From: Reinekea marina
GTDB taxonomy: Bacteria; Pseudomonadota; Gammaproteobacteria; Pseudomonadales; Natronospirillaceae
Direction: 5' to 3'
Length of the DNA: 64,000 nucleotides
Assembly (NCBI RefSeq): GCF_030409715.1
Contig: NZ_JAUFQI010000001.1
Location: 1 to 64,000, forward strand
Part shown: positions 38,412 to 52,458 of the stretch, piece after piece
Numbering within the stretch: the first letter of the stretch is position 1
Layout: every line of letters starts with the position of its first letter
The notes under the pieces: model-generated
What the model saw: the letters and a program-made list of their open reading frames with translations, nothing else
What the model was told of the DNA's origin: nothing
The model's database searches: none
Position numbers and translations under genes: made by a program

Positions 38412-38435
38412 AAAAGCGACCCTAGGGTCGCTTTT
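38412..38435 (-). terminator. Terminator of the atp operon
   Basis: AAAAGCGACCCTAGGGTCGC followed by TTTT forms a perfect 12-bp self-complementary stem with T-rich ends, 21 bases past the atpC stop. Confidence 0.85.
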
Positions 38436-38456
38436 AACTTAAACCAAAAATGGTTA

Positions 38457-38879
38457 TTAACGAAGTGCTTTTCGTGCCTGCTTAATGGTACGAAGTTGGC
38501 CAACAGCTCTTGCTAACTGAGAAGCAACTTCAGCAAACTCTTTGCTTGCCATGCTATCAGCTAAGGTTTGAGCAGCCGCTTGCTTCGCCTGTTCGGCTTT
38601 CGCTTCGTCTAAGTCATCGGCTCGCACAGCTGTATCAGCTAAAACCGTAATTTGGTTTGGCTGAACTTCAAGATAACCGCCATCTACGTAGATGACTTCT
38701 TCTTTACCATGCTGCTTAATGACTCGGACAGGTCCCGGCACTAATCGAGTTAGTAGAGGAGCGTGCCCTGGCTTTATGCCGAGCTCGCCCGCTTCACCCT
38801 CACACACCAACAGTTCGACAAGGCCATCAAAGACCTTCTCTTCGGCACTGACGATGTCGCAACGTACAGTCATAGCCAT
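38457..38879 (-). CDS. atpC: ATP synthase F1 subunit epsilon
   Basis: 140 residues. N-terminal beta domain ([39 protein letters not shown]) and C-terminal two-helix inhibitory arm ([17 protein letters not shown]). It is the last gene of the operon, followed by the terminator. Confidence 0.96.
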   Translation of the reverse strand: MAMTVRCDIVSAEEKVFDGLVELLVCEGEAGELGIKPGHAPLLTRLVPGPVRVIKQHGKEEVIYVDGGYLEVQPNQITVLADTAVRADDLDEAKAEQAKQAAAQTLADSMASKEFAEVASQLARAVGQLRTIKQARKALR

Positions 38880-38902
38880 GTGATGTTACCTCCAGTGTGT
38901 GA

Positions 38903-40324
<1,422 letters not shown>

Positions 40325-41191
40325 TTATTGCACCGCCGCAGCGCCGCCAACAATTTCAGAAATTTCTTGAGTAATCGCGGCCTGTCGGGCCTTGTTGTAC
40401 TCAAGTTTCAGGTTATCGATCATTTCACCAGCGTTGTCGGTGGCGCTCTTCATAGCCATCATTCGAGAGGCTTGTTCACAGGCTCCATTTTCGACAACAC
40501 CCTGGTATACCTGGGCTTCGATAAAGCGTGTTAACAATCCATTCAAAAGCGATTCCGCATCTGGCTCATAGAGATAATCCCACGCATAACTGCGCTTCGT
40601 TTCATCTTCTGCCGCTTTCAACGGTAACAACTGGTCTACCTTTGGTTTCTGTACCATGGTGTTTATAAACTCGTTATAAACAACATACAGACGGTCAATC
40701 TTGCCGGCTTCAAAGTCATCTAACATAACTTTAACGCCGCCGATTAGGTCTTTTACGGTTGGCTTATCGCCAACATGCGTGATGGATGCGACTACGTCGA
40801 ATCCACGCGCCTTGAAAAAACCTGTGCCTTTACTACCAATGGCACAAACCTGAGTTTCAACACCTTTTGCTTTCCATTCTTCAGCATTTTTGCTGATCGC
40901 CTTGAAAAGGTTAGCGTTCAAACCACCACAGAGACCTCGGTCGGTGGACACGACAATGTAGCCCACTCTTTTTACTTCACGATCTTGCAGATAAACGTGC
41001 TTATACTCAGTGTTCGCATTGGCTAGGTGCCCAATTACCGCTTGCACTTTTTGTGCGTACGGCTGGCTCACTAACATACGATCTTGAGCTTTACGCATTT
41101 TACTCGCTGCAACTAACTGCATTGCAGAGGTAATTTTTCGCGTATTATTAATGCTATTTATCTGCGTTCGTATTTCTTTTCCGACTGCCAT
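40325..41191 (-). CDS. atpG: ATP synthase F1 subunit gamma
   Basis: 288 residues, the rotor shaft. Start [20 protein letters not shown] and end [19 protein letters not shown] are the paired conserved helices. [13 protein letters not shown] is present. Length equals the E. coli protein (287). Confidence 0.96.
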   Translation of the reverse strand: MAVGKEIRTQINSINNTRKITSAMQLVAASKMRKAQDRMLVSQPYAQKVQAVIGHLANANTEYKHVYLQDREVKRVGYIVVSTDRGLCGGLNANLFKAISKNAEEWKAKGVETQVCAIGSKGTGFFKARGFDVVASITHVGDKPTVKDLIGGVKVMLDDFEAGKIDRLYVVYNEFINTMVQKPKVDQLLPLKAAEDETKRSYAWDYLYEPDAESLLNGLLTRFIEAQVYQGVVENGACEQASRMMAMKSATDNAGEMIDNLKLEYNKARQAAITQEISEIVGGAAAVQ

Positions 41192-41236
41192 AGCATTAGC
41201 CTCAGTTAGTTGGCTACTTTCGTAGCCAGAATCAAT

Positions 41237-42781
41237 TTACCAGCTTTGAGTCGCTTTGAATTTTTCAAAAGCGGCTTTAAAGGTGCCTTCGATATCATCA
41301 TTCCACTTACCTGATTCAGAAATTTCTTTCATCAGATCGCCGTGTTCACTGTTCATGTAAGCATGAAGAGCGGCTTCAAAAGGAAGTACTTGAGAAACTT
41401 CAAGTTCATTCAAGTGACCTTCGTTAGCGGCATAAACTGAGACAGCCATTTCAGCAACGCTTAAAGGCGCATACTGGTTTTGCTTCATCAATTCGGTAAC
41501 ACGAGCACCGTGGTCTAACTGTGCTTTAGTAGCGTCGTCTAGGTCAGATGCGAACTGCGAGAATGCCGCAAGTTCACGATACTGAGCCAATGCAGTACGA
41601 ATACCGCCAGACAGCTTTTTCATGATTTTCGTTTGCGCCGAACCACCCACACGAGATACCGAAATACCGGCGTTCATAGCAGGACGAACACCTGCGTTGA
41701 ATAAATCAGATTCTAAGAAGATCTGACCATCGGTAATCGAAATTACGTTGGTAGGTACGAATGCAGATACGTCACCACCTTGGGTTTCAATAATTGGTAA
41801 TGCAGTTAAAGAACCTGTCTTACCTTTTACTTCACCTTTAGTGAATTCTTCTACGTATTCTGCGTTTACGCGCGAAGAACGCTCTAGTAAACGTGAATGC
41901 AAGTAGAAAACGTCACCTGGGTAAGCTTCACGACCCGGCGGACGACGTAACAACAATGAAATTTGACGATAAGCAACGGCTTGCTTAGACAAATCATCGT
42001 AAATGATTAGGGCATCTTCACCGCGGTCGCGGAAGTATTCGCCCATAGAGCAACCAGAGTATGGTGCAATAAATTGCATCGATGCTGGTTCAGAAGCCGA
42101 AGCTACAACGATGGTGGTATATTCCATCGCACCGTGCTCTTCTAATTTACGTACAACGTTAGCAATGGTTGAACGCTTCTGGCCGATAGCAACATAGACA
42201 CATTTAATGCCAGTTCCTTTCTGAGCCAAGATAGCATCAACGGCCATCGCTGTTTTACCTGTTTGACGGTCACCAATAATAAGCTCACGTTGTCCGCGGC
42301 CGATTGGTACCATTGAGTCAACAGATTTATAACCAGTTTGTACCGGCTGATCGACCGACTGACGAGCAATTACACCTGGTGCAACTTTCTCGATTGGGTC
42401 AGACAATTTCGCATTGATATCGCCTTTACCATCGATTGGGTTACCCAAAGAGTCAACCACACGACCCAGTAGTTCAGGACCAACAGGGACTTCAAGAATA
42501 CGGCCGGTGCACTTACAAGTTTGGCCTTCGGCCAACATCTTGTACTCACCAAGTACAACAGCACCCACAGAGTCTTGCTCTAGGTTAAGTGCCATACCGA
42601 AAGCGCCGCCTTCGAATTCGATCATTTCGCCGTACATTACATCGGCTAGACCGTGGATACGTACAATACCGTCAGATACACCGACGATAGTACCTTCATT
42701 TTGTGCTTTAGAACCCGTATCTAACTTCGCGATACGATCCTTAATAATGTCACTGATTTCTGAAGGATTCAGTTGCTGCAT
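41237..42781 (-). CDS. atpA: ATP synthase F1 subunit alpha
   Basis: 514 residues, non-catalytic nucleotide-binding subunit. P-loop [17 protein letters not shown], arginine finger region [20 protein letters not shown]. Full length (513 in E. coli). Confidence 0.97.
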   Translation of the reverse strand: MQQLNPSEISDIIKDRIAKLDTGSKAQNEGTIVGVSDGIVRIHGLADVMYGEMIEFEGGAFGMALNLEQDSVGAVVLGEYKMLAEGQTCKCTGRILEVPVGPELLGRVVDSLGNPIDGKGDINAKLSDPIEKVAPGVIARQSVDQPVQTGYKSVDSMVPIGRGQRELIIGDRQTGKTAMAVDAILAQKGTGIKCVYVAIGQKRSTIANVVRKLEEHGAMEYTTIVVASASEPASMQFIAPYSGCSMGEYFRDRGEDALIIYDDLSKQAVAYRQISLLLRRPPGREAYPGDVFYLHSRLLERSSRVNAEYVEEFTKGEVKGKTGSLTALPIIETQGGDVSAFVPTNVISITDGQIFLESDLFNAGVRPAMNAGISVSRVGGSAQTKIMKKLSGGIRTALAQYRELAAFSQFASDLDDATKAQLDHGARVTELMKQNQYAPLSVAEMAVSVYAANEGHLNELEVSQVLPFEAALHAYMNSEHGDLMKEISESGKWNDDIEGTFKAAFEKFKATQSW

Positions 42782-42794
42782 GCGTTTTCCCTCA

Positions 42795-43331
42795 TTAGGA
42801 ATTCATTGCGTCAGCGAGTTTCGACAATTTTCCGCGTACGGAGTCGTCGATAACCAGATCGCCAGCTTTGATGATGACACCGCCAATTAAGGCTGTATCG
42901 ATTTCAATTGTCAGAGAAACTTCACGATCTAACTTCTTCGCCAGTTTATCTGATAACGTTTTTTGCTGAGCGTCGCTGAGTGAAAAGGCACTCTTAACGA
43001 CTACATCGGCACTTTTTTCATGCTCGGCTTTGAGCAAGTCAAATTGTGCGCTGATTTCTGTCAACAAAGGAAAACGGTTATTTTCTGCTAATACATCTAG
43101 CAGGCTTTTCGCCCCTTCGTTGCAATCATCCCCTGCTAACTGCGCAAGAGTAGTCGCTTTCTCAGATGCCGTTACTGATGGGTTACCAATAAACTGGTGT
43201 ACCTCATCAGAGCCAATAATTGCGCCAAGCGTTGCTAATGCTGAAGACCATGCGGATAGTTCGCCGGCTTCAACGGCTGCATTAAATGCAGCTTTCGCGT
43301 AAGGTCGGGCGAGCGTACTTAATTCTGCCAT
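42795..43331 (-). CDS. atpH: ATP synthase F1 subunit delta
   Basis: 178 residues, the stator cap. Start [20 protein letters not shown] and the C-terminal [20 protein letters not shown] motif are typical. It lies 13 bases from atpA. Confidence 0.95.
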   Translation of the reverse strand: MAELSTLARPYAKAAFNAAVEAGELSAWSSALATLGAIIGSDEVHQFIGNPSVTASEKATTLAQLAGDDCNEGAKSLLDVLAENNRFPLLTEISAQFDLLKAEHEKSADVVVKSAFSLSDAQQKTLSDKLAKKLDREVSLTIEIDTALIGGVIIKAGDLVIDDSVRGKLSKLADAMNS

Positions 43332-43343
43332 ATTCCCATCTCC

Positions 43344-43814
43344 TTACAGCGACGCTGCTAGCTTGTCCAACAATTCGCTGTGTTTCTTCTCATCAACTTC
43401 AGACTGAAGAATTTTCTCTGCACCGGCTAACGTAAGTTCAGACACTTTAGCGCGTAATTCTTCACGAGCTAAATTGCGTTCTTTCTCTACGTCAGATGCG
43501 GCACTTGCGACAATGCGCTTAGCTTCAGCGGCTGCTTCAGCTTTTGCTTCGTCTACAATACCGGCAGCACGTCGATTCGCTTGCTCAATAATTTCAGCGG
43601 CAGTCGCTTTAGCTTCGCTAATTTGCTTTCCTGCGTTTGCTTGAGCAAGTTCTAAATCTTTGCTTGCACGGCTTGCGGCGTCTAAGCCTTCGGCGATTTT
43701 CTTCTGGCGCTCCTGCATGGCGGCCATAATTGGCGGCCATACATACATAGCACACAACCAGACGAAAATGGCGAAGACGACGATTTGGCCAATTAATGTT
43801 GCGTTAAAATTCAC
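43344..43814 (-). CDS. atpF: ATP synthase Fo subunit b
   Basis: 156 residues (156 in E. coli). One N-terminal membrane segment ([20 protein letters not shown]) and a long charged coiled coil. Peripheral stalk. Confidence 0.96.
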   Translation of the reverse strand: MNFNATLIGQIVVFAIFVWLCAMYVWPPIMAAMQERQKKIAEGLDAASRASKDLELAQANAGKQISEAKATAAEIIEQANRRAAGIVDEAKAEAAAEAKRIVASAASDVEKERNLAREELRAKVSELTLAGAEKILQSEVDEKKHSELLDKLAASL

Positions 43815-43863
43815 GCCTTCACCTCGTTTTGGTTAATGAATCAAAAGGTCTTTTGACCGACAA

Positions 43864-44100
<237 letters not shown>

Positions 44101-44177
44101 CTAGTTTTTTTAAATTACAAGTTTCAGTTTATAAAAAGGGTGTAACCCTGGTGCCCAACCGAAGCTGAGCGAATTTT

Positions 44178-45493
<1,316 letters not shown>

Positions 45494-45632
45494 CAACACT
45501 TATTTTTATTTACTGGCGATTCGGTGCCAAATTCGAGCGCAGAGTATATTGGGTTCGTTGTTCCGCATCAACTAGCATAGTGACATGGCGCTACAACAAT
45601 TTACCTGCAACCCACCTGACACAGCGTTCGAA

Positions 45633-46517
45633 TTACTTTACGTGCGCCAAGATACCGTCGAGCTCATCTAAACTGGTGTATTTGATTGTCAACGAACCTT
45701 TACCACCAGCTCCATGCTTAATTTGCACTGACGCACCCAAACGCTTTTCCAGCATGCTCTCTAGACGCTTTATGTTGGCATCATTAGACATGACCGATTT
45801 TGACGAATCCGTTGGTTTCGGTGAGTTCGTTTGACGAACCAATGCCTCAGTTTGGCGAACCGTTAAACCTTTAGCGACAACTTGCCGAGCCGCATCTATC
45901 TGCGAGTCTCCCGACAACCCTAACAAAGCTCGCGCATGACCCATTTCTAAATCGCCATGCTCTAACATGCGGCGCACATCAGGCTCTAAACTGATTAAGC
46001 GCAATAGGTTAGTCACCGTCACACGGGATTTACCAATGGCTTGAGCCACTTCAGCTTGAGTAAGCTCAAATTCTTTTTGCAGACGCTGCAATGCAAACGC
46101 TTCTTCCATTGGATTTAAGTTTTCTCGCTGAACGTTCTCGATCAACGCCATGGCAATGGCGTCTTCATCGGACACATCGCGAATCACCGCTGGAATTTTT
46201 TCCAACTCAGCCATTTGCGAAGCACGCCAACGACGCTCGCCAGCAATTAATTCATACGATTGCGGGCCGATAGGACGCACCACTACGGGCTGCATAACAC
46301 CTTGAGCACGTATAGAACTGGCTAACTCTTCTAACGCCTCGGTCGACATATCGCGTCGAGGCTGATAAGTCCCCGGTTGTACCCATTCAATAGGCAACTC
46401 TTTAAGACCACCATCTTTAAGGGTCTCAACCGGCTGTTCTGTTATCTCAGCAACTTCCTGGCGCTTAGTAATGAGCGCGTCTAATCCTTTACCTAAGCCT
46501 CTTCTTTTGGCTGACAT
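45633..46517 (-). CDS. parB: Chromosome partitioning protein ParB
   Basis: 294 residues. Start SAKRRGLGKGLDALI, the CTPase/ParB box LIAGERRWRASQMAELEKIPA with ENVQRENLNPMEEA, then a helix-turn-helix (LTQAEVAQAIGKSRVTVTNLLRL) that reads parS. C-terminal dimer domain. It lies 10 bases after parA. No match to the parS consensus was noticed in the window. Confidence 0.96.
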   Translation of the reverse strand: MSAKRRGLGKGLDALITKRQEVAEITEQPVETLKDGGLKELPIEWVQPGTYQPRRDMSTEALEELASSIRAQGVMQPVVVRPIGPQSYELIAGERRWRASQMAELEKIPAVIRDVSDEDAIAMALIENVQRENLNPMEEAFALQRLQKEFELTQAEVAQAIGKSRVTVTNLLRLISLEPDVRRMLEHGDLEMGHARALLGLSGDSQIDAARQVVAKGLTVRQTEALVRQTNSPKPTDSSKSVMSNDANIKRLESMLEKRLGASVQIKHGAGGKGSLTIKYTSLDELDGILAHVK

Positions 46518-46527
46518 CTCTATTACC

Positions 46528-47337
46528 TTACTGTTTTACAGTTTCTAACGCAGTGTCTGTGCTGGCTTTGTCGCCTTCAACTCGACGAACAAGCTCGCCG
46601 GCTAACGCCAAATAAGCTTTTGCACCGCTGGATTGACGATCATAAACCAAGGCTGGCAACCCATAACTCGGGGCTTCAGCTAAACGCACATTTCTGGGAA
46701 TGACGGCGCTGAATACTTTATCGCCAAAGTGCTCAAACAATTGTTCTGACACATCATTTGTTAAGCTATTTCTTGGATCGTACATGGTACGCAGTAATCC
46801 ACCCACCTCTAAAGAGGGGTTAATCACTTTCTGGATTCGGCTGATGGTATCGAGCAAAGCGGCCAACCCTTCTAACGCGTAGTATTCGCATTGCATAGGA
46901 ATAAGGATTTTTTGCGCAGCACAAAGCGCATTGACGGTAAGCATGTTCAACGATGGTGGGCAATCGATGAAAATATAGTCGTAGTTTTTCTTAACTTCTG
47001 CCAGCGCATACTGTAATCGATGCTCTTTCATTTTAAGCTCTATGAGCTCAACTTCTGCGGCCGTTAAGTCACCATTGGCTGGCAAGACATCGTAGCCCGC
47101 TTCTTCAGAATGCAATATGGCTTCATTGCAATCGCACTTGCCGGTCAATACATCGTAGGCTGACAAATTGAGGTCAGATTTATCAATTCCGCTGCCCATG
47201 GTCGCGTTACCCTGAGGATCTAGGTCGACCACCAGCACTCTTCGCTTCATAGCGACTAGAGATGCGGGCAAGTTAATCGCCGTCGTTGTTTTGCCGACAC
47301 CGCCTTTTTGGTTCGTAATTGCGAATATTTGACTCAA
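46528..47337 (-). CDS. parA: Chromosome partitioning ATPase ParA
   Basis: 269 residues, deviant Walker A KGGVGKTTTAINL, Walker B YIFIDCPPSLNMLTVNAL. It lacks an N-terminal DNA-binding domain, so it is the chromosomal (Soj-like) type. Near-origin gene order rsmG-parA-parB. Confidence 0.96.
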   Translation of the reverse strand: MSQIFAITNQKGGVGKTTTAINLPASLVAMKRRVLVVDLDPQGNATMGSGIDKSDLNLSAYDVLTGKCDCNEAILHSEEAGYDVLPANGDLTAAEVELIELKMKEHRLQYALAEVKKNYDYIFIDCPPSLNMLTVNALCAAQKILIPMQCEYYALEGLAALLDTISRIQKVINPSLEVGGLLRTMYDPRNSLTNDVSEQLFEHFGDKVFSAVIPRNVRLAEAPSYGLPALVYDRQSSGAKAYLALAGELVRRVEGDKASTDTALETVKQ

Positions 47338-47371
47338 AACGCTTCCTAAGTATGGGCTTTAATAATAATTG

Positions 47372-48001
47372 TTAACGAATACCTAGCTCTACCATGTGCC
47401 GCTCGCCTTCATTACCGGGAACTTTAATCGGCGAAACGGCCAACACATCAATGTCTTCAGGCAGTTGAGCTATTTCATCTTCGGGGTATTGCCCCTTCAT
47501 GGCGATAAATCGACCATCTGATGATAATAAGTGGCGAGAGAAGCCTACCATATCTGACAGCGTTGCAAAGGCTCTAGATGTGATCTGGTTAAAATCTTGG
47601 CCAGGTTGCCAACTTTCTAGCCGATGATGGATCACTTCGGCGTTATCTACCTTAAGCTCCATCTTTACTTGATTCAAGAAGCGCGTTTTTTTGCCATTAC
47701 TGTCTAGCATATAAACCGGCAGCGCTGGGTTAATTAAGGCAATGATCATCCCAGGCAACCCCGGACCCGTGCCGACATCCAGTAAATTGGTCGATTTTAT
47801 AAAAGGAACAATACTTAAACTGTCTATTAAGTGCCTAGCGATCATCTGGGCTGGGTCACGCACACTGGTGAGGTTATAAGCTTTATTCCATTTTACGAGC
47901 ATGGCGTGGTACGCCAAAAGCCGTTCAATTTGTTCGTCATTCAAGGCCAACTCTAACTGAGCAATGCCTCGTTCTAACTGTGCTCGATACTCTTGGCTCA
48001 T
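47372..48001 (-). CDS. rsmG: 16S rRNA m7G527 methyltransferase RsmG
   Basis: 209 residues. SAM-binding motif [37 protein letters not shown] is a family signature. The ATG overlaps the mnmG stop by 4 bases, so the two are coupled. Confidence 0.96.
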   Translation of the reverse strand: MSQEYRAQLERGIAQLELALNDEQIERLLAYHAMLVKWNKAYNLTSVRDPAQMIARHLIDSLSIVPFIKSTNLLDVGTGPGLPGMIIALINPALPVYMLDSNGKKTRFLNQVKMELKVDNAEVIHHRLESWQPGQDFNQITSRAFATLSDMVGFSRHLLSSDGRFIAMKGQYPEDEIAQLPEDIDVLAVSPIKVPGNEGERHMVELGIR

Positions 48002-49884
48002 GCGCTTTGCTTACTGGCGTTGTGTTTCTTGATATGAATATATAGCATTGAAATCGCCGCTGGCGTAACACCTTGTATTCGAGATGCTTGCGCTAATGTT
48101 TCCGGCTGAACTTGCTTCAATTTTTGCTTCACCTCGTTGGAAAGCCCACCTACATTGTCTAAATCTAATGTTTCTGGCAGCTTAGTGTTTTCATGGCGAC
48201 GCATGCTTTCAATTTCTTCTTGCTGGCGAGAAATATAGCCTTCATATTTTGCCGCAATCTCAACTTGCTCGGCGGCATCAATCGAAAGTGGAGCATCAGG
48301 TGCGGCCGCTTGCTCTATGTCGCTGTAGGTGAGTTCAGGTCGTTTGAGGAGATCGGCTAAGCTAAATTCTTTCTTCAAAGGCTGTGGCAGCTTTTCAGAT
48401 AACACGGCCGCTTGCTCTGTTTTAGGCTGAATAAAGGTAGTTCGCAATCGGGCTTGCTCAGCGGCAATGGCATCTTGTTTCGCACTAAATGCGGCCCAAC
48501 GAGCATCATCGACTAAGCCTAACTGACGGCCGGTTTCGGTTAATCGCGCATCGGCGTTATCTTCACGTAACAGCAAGCGGTGTTCGGCTCTGCTGGTAAA
48601 CATGCGATAAGGCTCTAAGGTGCCCATGGTAATGAGATCGTCGACTAGTACGCCAATGTAGGCTTCGTCTCTTCTTGGGTACCAGGTTTCTTGCCCTTGC
48701 GCTTTGCGAGCGGCATTTAAACCCGCCAATAAGCCTTGCGCACCGGCTTCTTCATAGCCAGTGGTTCCGTTAATTTGGCCCGCAAAGAACAAATTAGCGA
48801 TGTATTTGGTTTCTAAAGAATGCTTTAAATCTTGTGGGTTAAAATAATCGTACTCGATGGCATAACCAGGACGAGTAATATGGGCATTTTCAAAACCTTT
48901 CATGGTGCGTATAAATTGCACCTGCACATCAAACGGAAGACTCGTTGAAATACCGTTCGGGTATAACTCGTAGGTGGTTAAACCTTCTGGCTCAACAAAT
49001 ATTTGGTGGCTGTTTTTATCTGCAAAGCGAGTGACTTTATCTTCGATAGACGGGCAATAGCGTGGTCCGATGCCTTCGATCTCGCCCGCAAACATGGGCG
49101 ATTTGTCTAAATTATTACGAATAATGTCGTGTGTTTCTTCGCTGGTGTTGGTGATATAGCAACTCACCTGCTCGGGATGCTGCTCAACTGAACCCATATA
49201 AGACATAACCGCTGGCTTTTCATCACCGGGCTGCTCGATCATTTTACTAAAATCTACCGAGCGAGCATCGATACGCGCCGGCGTACCAGTTTTTAAACGG
49301 CCCACATTAAATGGCAATTCTCGTAACCGCTCTGATAGCGAATTACTGGGTGCATCGCCCATGCGACCACCGGAATAATTTTGCATGCCGACGTGTATTT
49401 TACCGCCTAAGAATGTGCCCGCAGTTAACACCACGGCCTTGGCGCGAATACGAATACCCGTTTGCGTGACGGCGCCCACAACCTGATCACCTTCTAAGAT
49501 CAAATCATCGGCAGCCTGTGAAAACACCTCTAAGTTCTCTTGGTGTTCAACAATGTGGCGGATAGCGGCTTTATACAAAGCTCGGTCGGCTTGTGCGCGG
49601 GTTGCTCGAACAGCCGGACCTTTACGGGAGTTTAAAACTCGCCACTGTATACCTGCGTAATCGGTGGCGGTAGCCATAGCACCACCTAGGGCATCAATCT
49701 CTTTAACAAGGTGGCTTTTACCTATACCGCCAATCGCAGGGTTACACGACATAACCCCAACCGTTTCGATGTTATGGGTCAATAACAGTGTTTGACTGCC
49801 CGCACGCGCAGCGGCTAATGCCGCTTCTGTTCCGGCATGACCGCCGCCGATCACTATTACATCGTACTGTTTTGGAAAATCCAC
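47998..49884 (-). CDS. mnmG: tRNA uridine-5-carboxymethylaminomethyl modification enzyme MnmG
   Basis: About 628 residues from the preferred GTG at 49884 (GAGG 6 bases upstream); the frame is open to a TTG at 49896. FAD motif [20 protein letters not shown], signature [20 protein letters not shown], and [20 protein letters not shown] are all present. With MnmE it modifies wobble U34. In many gammaproteobacteria this gene is close to oriC. Only a weak DnaA-box-like sequence (CTGTGGTTA, complement of 50039-50047) is seen upstream. Confidence 0.96.
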   Translation of the reverse strand: MDFPKQYDVIVIGGGHAGTEAALAAARAGSQTLLLTHNIETVGVMSCNPAIGGIGKSHLVKEIDALGGAMATATDYAGIQWRVLNSRKGPAVRATRAQADRALYKAAIRHIVEHQENLEVFSQAADDLILEGDQVVGAVTQTGIRIRAKAVVLTAGTFLGGKIHVGMQNYSGGRMGDAPSNSLSERLRELPFNVGRLKTGTPARIDARSVDFSKMIEQPGDEKPAVMSYMGSVEQHPEQVSCYITNTSEETHDIIRNNLDKSPMFAGEIEGIGPRYCPSIEDKVTRFADKNSHQIFVEPEGLTTYELYPNGISTSLPFDVQVQFIRTMKGFENAHITRPGYAIEYDYFNPQDLKHSLETKYIANLFFAGQINGTTGYEEAGAQGLLAGLNAARKAQGQETWYPRRDEAYIGVLVDDLITMGTLEPYRMFTSRAEHRLLLREDNADARLTETGRQLGLVDDARWAAFSAKQDAIAAEQARLRTTFIQPKTEQAAVLSEKLPQPLKKEFSLADLLKRPELTYSDIEQAAAPDAPLSIDAAEQVEIAAKYEGYISRQQEEIESMRRHENTKLPETLDLDNVGGLSNEVKQKLKQVQPETLAQASRIQGVTPAAISMLYIHIKKHNASKQSA

Positions 49885-49905
49885 CACACACCTCAACTCA
49901 ATTAC

Positions 49906-49924
49906 GATTGATCAATTATCAATC
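49906..49924. promoter_or_regulatory. Inverted repeat GATTGAT-CAATT-ATCAATC upstream of mnmG
   Basis: Perfect 7-bp arms with a 5-base spacer lie 22 bases before the mnmG start, in the divergent gap to the gene at 50060. The shape fits a repressor operator, but no regulator can be named. Confidence 0.4.
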
Positions 49925-50059
49925 AATGCCACACTAAAAGGGTGCGCGATTATACGTGCTTTTAACCCCCTATGCTATACACCTAATAGCTTTTCACTGC
50001 GCATTCTAAAATGCCTACTATACTGACCTTAAAATGCAGTAACCACAGGTAACTTTACA

Positions 50060-51439
50060 ATGCGTCACACCCTTCACGCGTCTTTTATCACGCTGATTCT
50101 TTCACTTTTGAGCCAACTTGCTTTGGCGAATGGAAACTTACTTTTAGCGACCGATTTATCGGATGACTATTTAAATTTTCGGCCCGATCTACGTTTAATC
50201 GCGACGAATGGCCTCAATCGCTTACAAGATTACAATGTGGCCAATGCAAAAACACAAGTACGCCCTAATTCAGAAGAGGCAATTGCGGCCATGATCGACG
50301 CCGCGAGTAGTGCAAATTTAGACGCATTAGCGGTGGTAACGCTCTACACTCCAAAGCGTCGCCAAGCAACGGTTACCGTTTCATTATACAGCGTCGCAAC
50401 GGGTGAGTTAATTATTCAGCGCGCTCTAGAGTTTCGCTTTAAAGAGATGACTGCGTTATTAGCTCAATTAGAATATGAGCTTCCTTTGATGTTAAAACGT
50501 GAGTTTCGCGAGTTAGGCTCTGTGGTTAAAATTACCAACGACCAGGTTTATTTTGACTTAGGCAAAAACGCTGATGTGGCCGTAGGGCAAGTTTACAAAG
50601 TATTTCGACGTGGTGCCGAAATTAAAGACCGCAGTGGCGATAGTTTTGGATTCGTAGATGAACAAACGGGCATCATTGAAGTGACCGAAGTGAGTTCAAT
50701 TTATGCCGTCGCTGACATAAGCCTCGGGCGATTAAGCATTAAAGCAAACGACTGGGTTGAGTTAGCAGAGCCTGGCATACAAACCCGTGGCCAAGTATTG
50801 TCAAAATTAGACGAGCAAATTGCAGTGAATATTGGTCATAAAGCCGGTGTAGTTCCGGGTGCTTACTTTGCGGTTTACAAAGACATCAAAGAAATTGACG
50901 AAGATGAAGCATTTCGCGAAATCATAGGCCGCATTCGCATTACAGAAGTAGATGCTAACAGTGCGCGGGGCGAAATTGCACGCAGTGATCACTACCATTT
51001 AGCGAAAGCTCTCATTGAAGAAGGTGACTATATTGATGAAATTAGTTACCTACATCGAAACCAGATTATCTTTAGTCAAACGAGTTTCGGTGTCTTGGGA
51101 GAAACAGATTCTAAGTGGTCGCTCGGGCTAAACCTAGAGTCGGCTTTCAGCACAGATATGTCGTTCCGATTCAAAGGCAGCTATGGCGATAACTGGTATG
51201 TGAGTGCCGGATTAAATAATGCATTGAATCACGCCGAAAGTTTTCGTTATGGGTTAGATATTATGTATGGTGCCGATGGTGTAGGCACTTACATGTTCGC
51301 CGATGCGAACCTTCCTACACCACTCGATAAATACGTGCTGTTTGCCATTGAGGCCGGTTACTTACTGGGCGCTAATGAAGATGTCGAAGGCCTGAGTGTT
51401 GGGTTAAACGCTAAAATTGGCATGGGCAGTCTGTTTTAA
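50060..51439 (+). CDS. Exported protein, FlgT-like middle and outer-membrane-type C-terminus
   Basis: 459 residues with a signal peptide (ITLILSLLSQLALA, cut before NGNL). Residues ~40-160 are alpha/beta. Then two similar small beta modules (SVVKITNDQVYFDLGKNADV; LSKLDEQIAVNIGHKAGVVP) resemble the C-terminal domain of flagellar FlgT. The last ~120 residues show alternating strands ending in a terminal Phe (KIGMGSLF), as in outer-membrane proteins. I do not recognise the family as a whole. It is alone on this strand, with its own terminator. Confidence 0.7.
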   Translation: MRHTLHASFITLILSLLSQLALANGNLLLATDLSDDYLNFRPDLRLIATNGLNRLQDYNVANAKTQVRPNSEEAIAAMIDAASSANLDALAVVTLYTPKRRQATVTVSLYSVATGELIIQRALEFRFKEMTALLAQLEYELPLMLKREFRELGSVVKITNDQVYFDLGKNADVAVGQVYKVFRRGAEIKDRSGDSFGFVDEQTGIIEVTEVSSIYAVADISLGRLSIKANDWVELAEPGIQTRGQVLSKLDEQIAVNIGHKAGVVPGAYFAVYKDIKEIDEDEAFREIIGRIRITEVDANSARGEIARSDHYHLAKALIEEGDYIDEISYLHRNQIIFSQTSFGVLGETDSKWSLGLNLESAFSTDMSFRFKGSYGDNWYVSAGLNNALNHAESFRYGLDIMYGADGVGTYMFADANLPTPLDKYVLFAIEAGYLLGANEDVEGLSVGLNAKIGMGSLF

Positions 51440-51457
51440 TCGGGTTGCCTCTTCTAT

Positions 51458-51485
51458 AAAGCCAGCAAAACGCGGCTGGCTTTTT
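51458..51485 (+). terminator. Terminator after the exported protein gene
   Basis: AAAGCCAGC, an 8-base loop and GCTGGCTTTTT form a 9-bp stem with a T run. It may also serve the convergent FHA gene, whose stop lies at its edge. Confidence 0.85.
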
Positions 51486-52458
51486 AATCCGTGTCGTTCT
51501 TTGGTGTATTTTCAAAGATCATCACGCTATCGTTAATGAATTGCGCATCCGTAACTGGGCTGTTCGGCACTAAAACCCACGACTTATATTTATCCGTTAC
51601 CACCGGTCGAATTTTATCAAACTCTTTATCATCAGAATAATTTTTCACTAGATTGTAAGTTAATACTAAGCCTGCAAACGCGGTCACCATGCCGATTCGA
51701 AGCATTCGCTTTTCTGTAAACACATTAAACGTAATGATCCAAGCACCCATCAATGCAACAGAAAACAGAATAACAGCATCGAGCAACTCTTTGCTGTACC
51801 AATACCCAAAATTGAATATGAGTATGTCTAACAGCTCGCGACCAATATCCAACACCAAAATAAAGAGACACACATTGACCAAGTTTTCTATAAACAGCCA
51901 TTGATGTCGAACGGCTTTAGCTAGCAAACTCAACATCAAACAGACCACCAGTACACCGGCACCTGCTTGAAAAAAACTCATGACGTAATCGGCTGCTTCA
52001 ATCTCGACTATTTTGGTGGAATAGTCTTGGTACATTAAATTCAGCAACGATAGAATCAATAAACCAATAACTACCAGAGGCTTTTTCAACCACACTACCC
52101 AACCATTGTCGGGCACAATTTTCTGTGCTTTTGGAACAGCAATTGTTGAATCAACTACTCGGATTCGACTGTGACCAAGCTTAATTTCATCGCCAGAATG
52201 TATATCTAAAATAGACAAAACAGTCTTGGGTTTAGCCGATTTCTTAACCAACAAGGACCCATTCACCGTGCCTTGATCGACCACTCGAAAAGTACCATCT
52301 TCGTTAATACTAATTTCGAGATGCTTGGCATCAATGGTTTCATCGGCTAGGCGTAAGTCGTTCTCATAACTTCTACCGATGCTAACGCGATCTTGATCGA
52401 ATCGCTCATAAGAAATCACCTCGCCTTTTTTATTAAGTACTTCAATTACTGTGGCCAT
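51484..52458 (-). CDS. FHA domain membrane protein
   Basis: 324 residues. An N-terminal FHA domain (VSIGRSYENDLRLAD, KHLEISINEDGTFRVVDQGT-NGS) binds phosphothreonine peptides. Then six hydrophobic segments (about 120-265), and a soluble tail. The start lies within the end of the protease gene (overlap 13 bases), so they are translationally coupled. The pair suggests a phospho-regulated envelope protease module; the kinase-like gene at 59155 could be a partner, which is a guess. Confidence 0.85.
   Translation of the reverse strand: MATVIEVLNKKGEVISYERFDQDRVSIGRSYENDLRLADETIDAKHLEISINEDGTFRVVDQGTVNGSLLVKKSAKPKTVLSILDIHSGDEIKLGHSRIRVVDSTIAVPKAQKIVPDNGWVVWLKKPLVVIGLLILSLLNLMYQDYSTKIVEIEAADYVMSFFQAGAGVLVVCLMLSLLAKAVRHQWLFIENLVNVCLFILVLDIGRELLDILIFNFGYWYSKELLDAVILFSVALMGAWIITFNVFTEKRMLRIGMVTAFAGLVLTYNLVKNYSDDKEFDKIRPVVTDKYKSWVLVPNSPVTDAQFINDSVMIFENTPKNDTD

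Noticed and set aside
45633..47337. parS sites near parAB
   Set aside because: No match to TGTTTCACGTGAAACA was noticed by eye; a pattern search of the full genome would decide.
49885..50059. Possible oriC upstream of mnmG
   Set aside because: The gene order is origin-proximal, but only one weak DnaA-box-like sequence is seen in 175 bases.
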